From assembly GCA_007922195.1 (NCBI GenBank), contig ML681998.1, forward strand, positions 19,851,663 to 19,915,662: a stretch of DNA of 64,000 nucleotides, in the 5' to 3' direction. Source of the DNA: Podocnemis expansa. Taxonomy: Eukaryota > Chordata > Testudines > Podocnemididae. Made by a program: the position numbers and the translations under genes. Below the pieces are notes generated by a model. The model worked only from the letters and a program-made list of their open reading frames with translations, was not told the DNA's origin and searched no databases. Positions 32,684 to 44,046 of the stretch are shown here, piece after piece (the first letter of the stretch is position 1; every line of letters starts with the position of its first letter).

Positions 32684-33071
32684 GGTATGTCTACACCATG
32701 TGCTTAAATCGACTTAAGCAAAACCCTGGCCACATTTGGAGTTCATTAAGTTGACTTAAGGGTTCCATAAGTTGACTTAATAAATCTTGCCCTTAAAGTC
32801 ACCTTTAAGGGTTGTTGACTTTATCAAGTCAACTTAACACAATGTGGCCATTAAAGTCAATTTAATAAAGTTGACTTAGTGCAGTGGGCCATTTTAGTCG
32901 ACTTTATAAAGTCGACTTAAGCCAGGGGACCCATTTAAAGTTGACTTTGTTAAGTGGACTTTAAATGGGTCCCCTGGCTTAAGTCAACTTTATAAAGTTG
33001 ACTTAATGTAATGTGGCCTCACTAAGTCAACTTAATAAGGTCTAGTTGACTTAATAAAGTTGATTTAGCCA
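32684..33071. mobile_element. Fold-back DNA element E (GTCGACTTAA palindromes)
   Basis: Starts GGTATGTCTACACC after TTA (32681-32683) and ends near TTAGCC before TTA (33072-33074). It is made of AGTTGACTTAA and GTCGACTTAA palindromes and includes a 41-bp-arm hairpin described separately. The right terminal repeat is eroded or missing, so the end is approximate. No coding potential. Termini link it with elements C and D. Confidence 0.72.
32901..32998. repeat. Large hairpin, 41-bp arms, 16-nt loop
   Basis: 32901-32941 and 32958-32998 are reverse complements with a single mismatch (GTCGAC against GTCAAC). The arms contain CCAGGGGACCCATTTAAAG. Partial complementarity continues outward (GGGCCATTTTAG / CTAAG..TGGCC), so the palindrome extends beyond the core. 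Confidence 0.93.
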
Positions 33072-33074
33072 TTA

Positions 33075-34170
33075 AGAGCTCTGCTTCAAGTTAGGTCATG
33101 CACCATCAGAGCTGTACAAAACTCAGGTGGGGCAGGAGTCCCCCCTTTCTCTTCTAAATGGTGCCCCTGAGCTCATCGAGGTCCCCATTGTGATTTAAAG
33201 GTCGACCTGTACCTGCAGCCTCTGCCCAGTGCAAATCCGAAGCACCACTGCAAGCAGGAAACTCTGTTGCTGATTCAAATCACCCTCATTCTCAGCATTT
33301 CCAACATCTCCTGAAGTCATCTGAGGTGAACCTTCTGGCTCTGGGCAACCTCTTGCACTTCATATTCCTTATAAAGCTGCAGAAACAACTTCAGACACAA
33401 TTGCCCTGACTGTTTGCATCATATCCCTGCTGATTGTCCTACCAACAAACAAGGCCAGCTCCTTGCATGGGTGTTTGCTTCACCTCATCCGTCAGGGGAT
33501 TGCCTTTGGTAATTAAACACCCTAGCCCAGGTTCCACCAGTCCCTCACCCTTGTTGTGAGGGTCCTGACTCTGGATCACTTCTAGCCCCCACAACCCCAC
33601 TCTGTCTGCCCTGCAAACAGTTTGATTCCCTCTCACCTCATCCCTGACAAGACCATTCCAGAAAGAGAAGTGAAATTCCCCTCTGCTGGCTACTGCCTAT
33701 AGCAGGAATAATCTGAAACCCAAACCCCTGCACATCTACATACAGTTGGCTGCTACAAGACTGGGCCACTCTCCTTCCCCTCCTTGTCTCTGTACTCTGT
33801 ACTGAATCCTGACTCCATGCTGTCTCACCCATCAACTCCCCCTGCCTTTTTGGAACTACTGCTCATTATCTGTCTTGGCCTACCTGAGCCAAGGGAAGAG
33901 ACAATCAGCCTTCCCCTCCCCATTCTCACTATCCCAAGTCTGCATGTAGCCATGGTGAGGGTCTCTGAAGTCCTCTGTTGCCAGGAAGATTCACTGCACC
34001 ACCTGCCACTTTTGAATCCTATCCTGATTCCAGGGGATGACACTGAATCAGTGTCGTCTCTTTTTCCCTTTTACAGCCGTTTGACCCTTTTCCAGCCGTA
34101 GAGCACTGTTTCCTCCATTCAGCCAGCCAGAGGAATTGCCCCTCACCTCCATCCTGCTTCAAGGTGCAGT
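33075..34170. other. Moderately GC-rich unclassified segment
   Basis: C/T-biased sequence with many CCCC, CTCTG and CTGCC phrases and short domain-less ORFs on both strands. It could be an eroded retroelement; nothing decisive is visible. Confidence 0.3.
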
Positions 34171-36194
34171 GCATGAGCTTGCTACATAAGTAACACTAAT
34201 GTCTTATCTAAACTGTTCTCCAACATCCTATTGAGAATACTGCATTGTCCAATTGCTCCTACTTTTGAGACTTATTGCTTAATAACTAGCTTAAGTAGAC
34301 TCTTCCTTAGCTTCAGGCCATTTCTTTTTGTTTTACTGTCTTCAGAGACTTTGAATAATTCCCTCCCTATACAATCCCTTGAAGATCTTCACAGATGGTG
34401 GTGATGTCCTCCTTTTCCTAAACCCCATAAACATACCTCCCTTTTTTCTCATTATATTTTGTCATCTCCTGGGCTTGCATCATTTTCTTTGCCCTTTTTA
34501 TTTTCTCTATTGTGTTTATATTTTTCCTAGCCTGTGGGTCCCAGTAGTAAATGAAGTATTCCACACGGCTGTGAAGATGCTCCCTAATTTATTTGCTCTC
34601 TCTAGGTGTATGTCTTTGCATAATTAATATTTAATCTAATGTTGTTACATATAGTCCTGTGTGCCTAATAATATCTCTTCAGTTTTGAATCATTTTAATG
34701 TTATGTATTTATAATTCCAAAATTTCTCTAGCTTCAAATTATGTATTAGTGCTGTATGAATATCATGGTGATGAAAAACCAAAACTCCAAAGAAAAAAGT
34801 AATTTGGCATGATAGTTCAGTTGGGTATTTCTGTGTAGGTTCAGTTTCATGTTACAATATTTTATGGCTTTTATTTGTAAGGATATTTTGGTCTGAAGTG
34901 TTAAAACTTAATTTAATAATGATGAAGTTTTTTTTAATGTCTGTCTTGTCTGTAGGGTGGGAGAATCTCTCTTACATGTATGTTAGACTGCAAAAGGCAG
35001 GGATCAGCTCTTTCTATTTGTTGGAAAACATCTAGACCACTTTGGGAAGCTATAAATATGATAATTTAATAATGATAAACACTAATTTCCACACTTTTTC
35101 AGATGGGGGGATTTTTTCAGATGGGGGGATTCACATTTTTTCAGATAGAAGTAAATTTTATTTCTCAGTTCTCAAAGCACTCTTATTCCCCATGTCAGCA
35201 ACAATTTGTTCCACTGGCAGAAAACTGAGGAGGGGTAGAGCTGAGATGACTCTCAGCATGGTGTTCTCTTATTCCCTTTGCCCTAACAGGGTGTGGCACT
35301 GCAGACCTGTTGGAGAAGAGGGAATATTTCATTCCCAGCACATCAGTGGCTAATCTGAGTGAGTTGATAGGTGGGGTCCTAAGTCATAATGCTTGGCTTC
35401 TCTTTGCAGTGCATATTTGGCCCTCTTATGATTAATTCTCTGTCTCATTGACAGATGGGACCAAGGAGGCTATGCTGGGATCTAGATTTGATTTAGGTAC
35501 AATTTGGGATTTGAGCCCAAACTTGGATTATAGTTGTAATCTTCTCACTAGACTCTAGCTAATGTGTTGGAAAAATCACTCTGCCATCTGGTATTGGGAG
35601 ATTTCAGTTGATATCCAGTCTGGAACTAGCCAATGTGCATTTTGCATGGCTGGAGCCAAGCAGATACCAATCTATATGGCTAGGTTGTGCCGAAGGGATT
35701 CAAATCGTAATCAATGAAGAATTATAAAGGATTCAGAGCTGAGGTTCTAGACCTGACAAAATCATGTACAAGGCCATTAAGTCAATTAAAATCATCAGTA
35801 TCTCACATTGCAGTGACAGGATCTCTCTAGCCACACTGACACCAAAGTTCATCCCTCAATTTATTTGTTAAGATTACCTGCAGAGCTTCATTGGCATTCT
35901 TGAGGCCATGCATCGTGCAGCCATGTGATAAGTTCAAATCAGACTGTGCCTTTTGCCAGGGTTGTCCACAGTGGCAGAACCTGGGAGAGAGAGAGCATGT
36001 TGCGGAATTTTAGGGTGACCCATTTTTGACATTCAAAGTGTATTGACATATTCCAGTAAGAGCTATATTTAGTTCTCCTTCAGTGCACAATGGATTACTT
36101 AATATGGATACTGAAAATAATAGGTTAGGATAGTAAAGGAGGGGGGAATAGTAGATACTGGAAGATCTTCCTTCAAAATGAAAATGAATTAGTA
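34171..36194. other. RIMS2 intron, mostly unclassified
   Basis: No exon seen. A short direct duplication of TTTTTTCAGATGGGGGGATT-type sequence occurs at 35096-35150. Confidence 0.35.
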
Positions 36195-39100
36195 ATTCTT
36201 CTTCAAGTGCTTGCTTATGTCTATTCAGTTAGGTACATGTGTGCTGCATGCACAGTTGCCTGAAGGTTTTCCTCTGTTGGTACCTGTAGGGTCAGCTCTG
36301 GAGCTCCATGGAGTCATGCCATCTGGGTACACTATATAGGGTTCTGCCAACCCCTTCCTCTGCAGTTCTTTCTTACAGCCAGTGATGGTCAGCTGGAATC
36401 CATTGTCTCTTACTATTTAAGGGCGCGTTCTCCAGTGTTATCCACTCTGTTCTGGTAAACAGAATAAGTGTTAATCATTAGAATAGGATAGCCATACTAG
36501 GTAGATCTCCTTAAGGGATCATTACTTTTCTCCAAGGATGAGGGCATACCTGGGTCCCTTGGATTTAAGAGTGTGCCTTAAGTATCTTGGCAGGAAACAC
36601 CAGGGGGACTGTGGTAAAATCTTCAGAGACTTTTGTCCCCAGATAAAAAGAGAAAGGTTCCAAAGATTAAAGTTCCTGCTCACAGAGCACATCAGAGCTG
36701 GGACCCAATGTGTGTGGATCAATCAGGAGCACACCAGCATCCATTCAGGATCCAATGCCAAAGAAAGATTCTAATTCATGAAACCCTTAGCATCACAAGG
36801 CATCACCAGCATTGTAGGACACATCATTTGCATGATGCTGCTCTCGTTCCCCTGTTGCTAAGAGGAAAGAGAGGAAGAAAAATATGGGTCACTTGCCCAT
36901 ACCTAGACCAGTATTTCTCATCCTTTTTGATACCAAGGACCTACTTCAAATACCGTGTCAGGGAGATCTCAGGGACCAGTGGCTTAAACAATTGGGGCCT
37001 AATAAAGCTAGTGGAGTTTGACACAGGCACTGTTCCCATGGCCACAGCACCATCAACTTCAGCCCTGGAGATGGGTATGTTGTCTCTGTCTGGCTACAGA
37101 ACTGGGGGAGGATGACTTACAGCTGCCATTCACTCCAGAGACCTTCTAGGCAGCCAAGAAATGCATTGGAAGAATTGTGCTGTCACCACCATAAACCTCC
37201 GAAGGTTAACCAAGGTAGAAGCCCCAGTACTAGGACAGCAGGTGGTGCTTTCAAAAGGGAGTTGATGATGATGTCCTGCCAATCACTACCCTGGCATTGC
37301 TCACCAGCTGCAAGGGACGTCTCATCACCTTGGCCCCCTACAAGTGAAGGTTTGGAATGTAACTCAGATGGAATTCTATACCTCATGGAGGAATCAGCAC
37401 CATGGCAAAGGGGGATACTGAAGCTGAGAAGTGGCTCACTCCATCCCCATGCTATGATCTTCACAATGTCAAGTCCCAATTCAGTGACCATTTTAGATCC
37501 CTTGGTACTTTGATGAAGCCCAAGAGCCCCAGTCAGGTTGTTCTCTGTTCCTGGTGTCGGAGCAGGTACCACCAAACCTACTCAGAGATCTTTTTACAAC
37601 CTGAAGCTGACACTGGTTCCGAGTATGATCTTGAACATGGACACAGCACCAAATATGGCACCAGTATGGGCACCAAGCTTGATGCTGCAAGCACTGAGGC
37701 AGAAATAGAGCACCTGGTATTGTGAGATCCATAAGGTGCAGAAAGACAGGAGACAGTATTGATAAAAAAAGTGTCATCTTCATCTCCTGATGAGGCAGTC
37801 GCTGGTACCTCTCCATCACTGATACCAGGATCTCCTCTATACGCTTGCCCAAAAACTGGGAACCCAGCTTGGGAAAGTCTCTAATGAGAGGTAGATCTGA
37901 TGGTGGATATTCTGTCTTAGAACCAGCCAGGGTTGGTTTGCTCTGATAAAGGTGATTGACAAAACCACAAAGGTGCTGTGGCAATTCCCTGCCTCTATTC
38001 TTCTAGCCTAGAATAAAGTCAAGTGAAAATATTTTGTACCCTCAAAAAACAATGAATACCTTTTGTCAAATAAAACTGAAAAATAAAAAGACTTGAGTGC
38101 AGTATCAAAGCTAACAGTTTATTACAGAACAATGACATAAGCGCTTGCAGGGAGAACAAATACTGGTCTCTACCCCTGTGATGTCTTACAAACTCTTTTA
38201 TAACTTTCAGTAACATTAACATATTTGCATATAAGTAAAACACTAGTAACAAGATCTAACATTTGCTTATTGGTGCAGACTAACATTATTCCTTAAATGG
38301 GAACAAAGGAAGGATACAGTTCTCACATAACAAGATGATAGGAGCAGGATAGAAGCGGATTATGCTAGTGAGGTAAAGCAGGAGGGTATATGTCAAGAAT
38401 GCCTGGAACAGAGAGCTACGGGGAGGCACCAGTCTGAAATCTTCCAGTCCTGCATTCTTTCACACTTTATATACTATGAGTATCTTTATCCTCACCCTTG
38501 TCCCAGGTCTTTGGTGGTCATGGCAGGGAATGAGTGAGAGATAGGGAAAGTAGGGCCCCACATCAAAAGTCAAGGACGCAAAGAAGATGGACTTACTGTT
38601 TGCCATAGGCATGTCTTCTACAGGGGGCCTGGAACTCCAAGTAGTAAATGAGTAGGCAATGCTAAGTAGATACTCATTTAACAGTTGGGCATTCATGATG
38701 AAATCTGCAGTCTCTGTTTCACGTGATTCCAAAAAGAATTCTCAGCCCTTGTAGAAGTGAGTAAAGCAACAGTGAAGGCTTCATTGCAAAGAGCATTGGA
38801 TGCTGCCAACACAGAAGCCTGTACTATGGCCTGAGAAGTAGCAGTACACTGCAACGCATGGCTTTAGGCCTCAGACCCCCCTCCCCCCGCCTTGAGGTCC
38901 AACAGACTACAGAACCTCTTTTTGAAGGGTCAATCATTGTTTTCAGATCATACTGACTCAAAACTGCATAGTTTAAAGAGAATTCAAGGCCATCCTCAAG
39001 TGCCTGTGTGTACGTACACTAGCATTTTAAGCCTCAAACTTTCCCACACTTCTACCAGTCCCAGCAATGATGAGATTTTGGTCATAAAAAGGGCAGGAAT

Positions 39101-39483
39101 AATAGGAGGCCTTATCAGGCTTCATCTGGTCATGGTAGGTACTCAGCAGAACAACCCCCAGGACCAAAACTTAACTATTCAGAGTGCATACAGGGACAAA
39201 GTACCAACACAGATCCTGGATCCACCATCCCTGTTGCTTTTTAACCACTTGTCCCACTTGTACTGTGCATGTGCCCAGATTATGGAAGAGCCCAAGTTAC
39301 TATGCATGATAGAACTGGAATTCTCTCTCCAGTTCAGCTCCCTCCTTCCTTCTCTCGCTTAGTTCCTCCTTCCCTCACATTCTCCACCCTCTCTGTCCCT
39401 CTTCCAGGACTCCTCTCATTGCTGATTCAAGGAGGGCAGCAGCTCCTAAGAGCGGGAACAGTAGAAGAAGTTCCCCCAATAAG
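36195..39483 (+). mobile_element. DIRS-like retrotransposon, 3'-truncated, degenerate
   Basis: Starts with a terminal-repeat-like TTCTTCTTCAAGTGCTTGC and a TATATAGGG segment as in the other DIRS copies. Downstream + strand fragments follow ORF1 order: SSSSPDEAVAGTSPSL near 37777, ALIKVIDKTTKVLWQFPASI near 37940-38000, then after an insertion YYEYLYPHPCPRSLVVMAGN at about 38474-38530, STGGL-like sequence near 38615, LKGQSLFSDHTDSKLHSLK near 38922-38978, and finally LLRAGTVEEVPPIS near 39438-39480, which matches the beginning of the reverse transcriptase at 63.17 kb. The homology stops there. Frames shift repeatedly; it is dead. Confidence 0.75.
38009..38468. mobile_element. Insertion inside the DIRS copy, LTR-like, unclassified
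   Basis: The ORF1 reading stops at about 38008 (FPASILLA) and resumes at about 38474 (YYEYLYPHP), whereas the intact copies have only about 10 residues between. The intervening 460 bp is AT-richer and contains CTAACAGTTTATTACAGAAC, similar to a phrase near 30710. Without a visible coding region or target duplication I call it only LTR-like. Confidence 0.45.
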
Positions 39484-40517
39484 TACAAACTGCTAAATGA
39501 CCCAACAGTCTCAGGCCGTTTTCTGACAGTCTCATTTCCATTCTTCTGTGACAGAGCATGTGGTTTGGAACCATGACTCTGGAAGGAGGGCACTGGCATG
39601 GTTCAAGTCCATGATTGCCCTTGTAAATTCTGTCTTTTGGGTGGGAATCAGTACTTATTGAGTTTAATATGGCAGACTGTGCCTCTGTAGGCATGGCTCA
39701 CCTTGGTTTACCAACCATCCTGGTATTGCATAGACAAATTAATATCAATCCCAACATCAGTGTTGGAGATGCTCCACTGGTGTCTAAATCACTTGTCTTC
39801 TCTCCCCACACTTACTTGGCATGTGATGCTTGCTTCCCCTACTGTAGCCTGGTCCTGGCTCCAGTGAGGCATCCTAACCCCCAACCTGTGGGGAGAGCTG
39901 GGCCAGTCTTTGAAGATGTACAGGGGGCTCACTGAGGGGTGCCTCCTGTGCTCCCTCGGAAAGGATGGGCTGAACAGTGACCTCCCCCTTCCCCTGCACT
40001 TACTTGTCTTTCCAGCCCTGCAGCCTGGTGCCTCAGACACCTTGGGGTGGCATCACCCACCGAGCCTGGTGAGTGAGTCCAGGCTGGCCCTACATGACAT
40101 GTGGGAAGGGAAAGGCTAAGGGGCACTCCTTAGCACCTCCTGAGTCCCACCACCCCTGACCTATTCAAAGAGCTAGGCAGGTACGGTACCCCACCTCCAA
40201 TTACCTGCCACTTCACCCTGGCTGGGACTGTTCAAACCCCTCCCACAAGGGTTTGGCCTCCTCCCCTTGTTATGCTACTGCTCGTTGCTCCCTCTGCTGG
40301 ATCCAACAGAAAAGGAATGACTGGAAGAATCGAATATGTAAGGGTCTACTATCGATCCCACCTATCCTCTTCTCAGCCTCAGTTAATCCCTAACATTTGC
40401 TAACCCCTCATTATCCCCATTCTGTTACACCTCTCCAAATGACACACATTTATCCCAGCTTTCATATCCACCCTCCCACCTATCCCAGAAACACCCAAGC
40501 ATTCACCTGCCTAAGTT
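39484..40517. other. GC-rich unclassified segment
   Basis: Cytosine-rich intronic sequence with several short domain-less ORFs on both strands (39669-40126). No repeat class can be named. Confidence 0.3.
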
Positions 40518-40525
40518 CTGATAGC

Positions 40526-41131
40526 TAGAGTCCTGCATGGATACAAAAATGTTGGTCTGCATCCGCTTAGTGACAGTAGCTGTGATCTGCATGCCAAGTT
40601 TTATCAGTATCTGTAACCACATCTGCAACTGAGCTTGGGCTCACCGTCAGCTTTTAGCCTTTGGTTGGCTTATTCCCAACATCGTTCACGCTCACTTTTT
40701 CCTTTTCTTGTTTGTGGTTCACAAGCTGTGCTGTCAATCAGATGTCCTTGACCACCAATGAAATCTCTGAGTGACAGCATGGCATGAAAACTGCAAAAAA
40801 GAAAAAGAAAAAGTGGGCAGGGGAATTGTGGGGAATGAGCCAATCAAAGGCCAGCATGCTGGCTGGCTGACTGAGAGTGAGCGGTGACTCTCCAAGTCTC
40901 AGCCTGCTGTGATTTGCTGGCAGACCACAATCAGAGTTGAGCTAGGATAGGCTGGAGCACTTCCTTGTTTCTGTGTGCTGCAGACATAGATCCTAGCAGT
41001 AGCTGCAGTGATGGATCGCACCCTGGGCAGATGCAAAGAAAATCTGGAGCAATGGGTTCACGGTTATCCACATCCATGGATGCACATACCCACAGATAAT
41101 GCAGTGGATACTGAAGATCTTCAGGGTTCTA
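40526..41131. mobile_element. hAT-like non-autonomous DNA transposon
   Basis: A 606-bp segment beginning TAGAGTCCTGCATGG and ending TTCAGGGTTCTA, an imperfect inverted repeat (TAGA-N-YCCTG). It is flanked by CTGATAGC (40518-40525) and CTGATTGC (41132-41139), an 8-bp duplication with one mismatch, the size made by hAT transposases. The interior has CATCC/GGATG-type phrases (GTTATCCACATCCATGGATG) and no transposase. Confidence 0.72.
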
Positions 41132-41139
41132 CTGATTGC

Positions 41140-41925
41140 CAGATAGTCTCCAAGTACATACCTACCCCATTCACAGGTATCAAGTTTTTGCTTCAGAGTG
41201 TCATATCAATTCATGGAGCAGCATCTGATGTAATGTTTTGCCTCATATGGTGGTAGGTACATGCAATAGTATTAGGTAGTTATAGCCTCAGTGTTAGTCT
41301 GCACAATGAAGATTCTCATCTGGGGATGCAAGTTACATCCTTACCATTATTTGGACATAAAATAACGCGTGATCTGTATATTTTTTATTACCTGCATTCA
41401 CAAGGAGACTGGTTGCCAATAGTTATCACCTCTTAGAATATAATATATTCCGTTTATTCCTGCCTGTTTGTCCTATTGTCAAACAAAATTATGGGTTTGT
41501 ACTGAAAGAATAAGGTTTTATCAATACCATAACTATTGCTAATAATGAATACACTGATACAGTCAATGAAAGGATCTAGCTTGTTTACAATGGTTTACAT
41601 CACTGCAGCAAAGTCTACCTACCATTCATAGTTCTCATTTGTGCTTACTTTAGAATGGTTGGATGTTTTTTTCTTTTACTTTATTTATTTAGCCACTGTA
41701 TTTATGACTTATGGCTTCTCATCTACAGTCATTACATATACTTGTACATGTCTATATGTACGCACATAAAATTGGAGGTAAGTATTCCTTGTGACTGAGG
41801 ATAGCTGGTAACTCTAAGGTTTTCTTAAAGTATTGTGTGCTGATTTGAAATGTATTATAGTTCACTGAAGTTTTAATACTGTTGTTAGATAAAGGATCAG
41901 CCTGTCTTACTTTTCATACTTACAG
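41140..41925. other. RIMS2 intron, nothing recognised
   Basis: AT-rich. Ends with the acceptor ACTTACAG before the next exon. Confidence 0.4.
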
Positions 41926-41972
41926 GGATATTCCCAGAATACCTGACAGTACTCATGCACAGCTGGAGTCCA
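41926..41972 (+). CDS. RIMS2: RIMS2 exon: PDZ-C2A linker, part 1
   Basis: A 47-nt exon, acceptor TTACAG and donor GTAAGT, phase 2 in and phase 1 out. Joined to the PDZ exon it gives SRPIGDIPRIPDSTHAQLES, the known sequence directly after the RIM2 PDZ domain. The last base A pairs with GT of the next exon to form Ser. Confidence 0.95.
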
Positions 41973-43206
41973 GTAAGTTTCATAATCTGGGTGGGAAAAA
42001 CTTAAATCTCCCTTATGTGACCAGAAATAGAAATGATGTTTATTTTCAGTGTAACTTGTTTCTGTCTGTGACTCTATGTATCTGTCTTATCTTCCTATTT
42101 TATCTATCTATCATCTCTCTTGGTTTAATAATGAACTGTTAGAAGTCAGGAAATTTGAATTTAAGGTAGACATGCTGTTACAAACTCATGAGGCTCTTTA
42201 TTAAAAAGAAAGAAATGCATAGTGGTAAATAATGTTTGTAAAAAGTTGAATGTCAATTCTAATATTTAATTTCCTGTCCAATGCAGTTTTGCATTTCAAC
42301 TGTAACCTTATTGAAAAAAACAATTTTGATGAATTTTTTGTTACTGGGAGCCTAGGAGGTTGATATTTTACAGCACACTTCTGTTTTATTTATACCATTC
42401 AGTGTAACTGTCTGAAGCAGTATTTTGGGGAAAAAAAGAAATTCTGCCTTCGTTTAGACCTTGTTGGTCAGATATTAGCTGGAGTTATTTTTATGTGTTT
42501 GTTTTACTATGCTGTTATAATAAAAACTAATAATTGAAGTTGTGGCACAAATTGAATTGTAATAATGTGAATAAGCCCCTACAATAATTCTTCACTGATG
42601 ACCTAAGCCTTAAAATAAAACCCATTATGTTTTTTTTGCAAGATGCGGTATATTAATATCCAGTGTTCTATATTTTATAATAATTTGGGTATTCTCATCT
42701 TACTTTACTCGTAACAATACAGACAGGTTATCTCTCACTTTGCAGATGTTTCTGAAGCCTCCTGATTAAGATCCTCAAACTCTATCATCTGCATTCTGAT
42801 ACTTTTATAAAATTTTCAAAAATGTTTACAGCCTGACTCTGATAGGAGCTGAGCACCTTGTGAAATACACCAAGTGTCCTCAATTCCTGGTGAAGTCAGT
42901 GGGAATTGAGGATGCTCAGCATATTAACATAGTGACAATCATAAGAAGTGAAATTTGCTATTTATGCTAGATGATTGACAAATTTTTTCATGGCTTACTT
43001 TTTAGCATATTTTGTTTCCCATTGTAAGCCCATTCTGAACACATTAATAAGGTTCCAGTTTTCACCATGCATGCTATTTGTATATGTGGCTGTAATTATG
43101 TACTGTAATATGTCAAAAGTAATTGTTGCACAGACCTTTGAGACTAAAAAGCACAAAAACAGTCCTAATCATTACTATTTAAACTTATATTTATATGTAA
43201 TTTCAG
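41973..43206. other. RIMS2 intron
   Basis: AT-rich. A segment near 42828-42920 (GCCTGACTCTGATAGGAGC ... GGGAATTGAGGATGCTCAGC) resembles an old amniote DNA-transposon remnant, but its ends are unclear. Confidence 0.4.
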
Positions 43207-43319
43207 GTTCTAGTTCATTTGAATCTCAAAAAATGGACCGACCGTCTATTTCAGTGACTTCTCCCATGAGTCCTGGCATGTTGAGGGATGTTCCACAGTT
43301 CTTGTCTGGACAACTTTCA
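43207..43319 (+). CDS. RIMS2: RIMS2 exon: PDZ-C2A linker, part 2
   Basis: A 113-nt exon, acceptor TTTCAG and donor GTATGT, phase 1 in and phase 0 out. It encodes SSSFESQKMDRPSISVTSPM followed by SPGMLRDVPQFLSGQLS. This serine/proline-rich linker just before C2A is characteristic of RIM2 (RIM1 has KMERPSISVISPTSPG as I remember). The open frame around it (42975-43397) is a chance extension. Confidence 0.95.
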
Positions 43320-43924
43320 GTATGTAAACATTTGTTTAGTCCTCTCATATTGCTTTTTATAGCATACACAGTTTTTTATACAGGATATCAGCTGTAAAGT
43401 TTGCTAGAATCTAATTTTTTTCTTTAGTTCCATGCATCTCAGTATAGGCAAGCCATACTTTCTAAATGCAGACTTTTCATCATCTGCTGGGAATTTATCT
43501 ATAGCCAACAAGTTATCCGAGTGATATTCTAAGATGTATAGAGCCAAATTTTCAAATATGCCTAAATCTAGCCTTTAGCTGTATTTGTGCAGCTGAGTGC
43601 ACACACTTTTTGAGCAATAATACCTGCCCATGCATTTGACAGATTTCTTCCACCCCCCATGCCTGGATGTTAATACCTGGAAAAGCCAAACACAGGTACA
43701 TACACATATACTCAGCTAGTATTCACTCTTCGAAAATTTTGGCTCACATTCTCAACAGCGTAGAATATTGTTCTCTCATGGTGCTCACTTTCATTTCCCT
43801 CATCCTCACTGTGACCAAAGCTCATCCAAAGAATCCACAGATATATCCTCTGAAATGATGGTTTTTGGACTAAGCTGTAAGTTTTTAGGCTTTTGTACTT
43901 TCATATAAAATTTAAAACTCTAGT
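43320..43924. other. RIMS2 intron, nothing recognised
   Basis: Intronic sequence with no clear exon or repeat. Confidence 0.35.
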
Positions 43925-44046
43925 GGGATTTTCAAAATTGCTCAATTATGGCCTGACTCTGTGCCCATTGATGGAGTTAATGGTGAATCTATTGGTAATT
44001 GGAGTGGGAGCAGACCTAGGCCTGTATTGAACATATCTGGAAATCC
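43925..44046. repeat. Short fold-back DNA-transposon remnant
   Basis: GGGATTTTCAAAATTGCTCA at the left and TATTGAACATATCTGGAAATCC at the right are imperfect inverted repeats, and the middle GGCCTGACTCTGTGCCCAT / GGAGTGGGAGCAGACCTAGGCC is again complementary. This is the pattern of a common amniote MITE, here degenerate. Confidence 0.6.
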
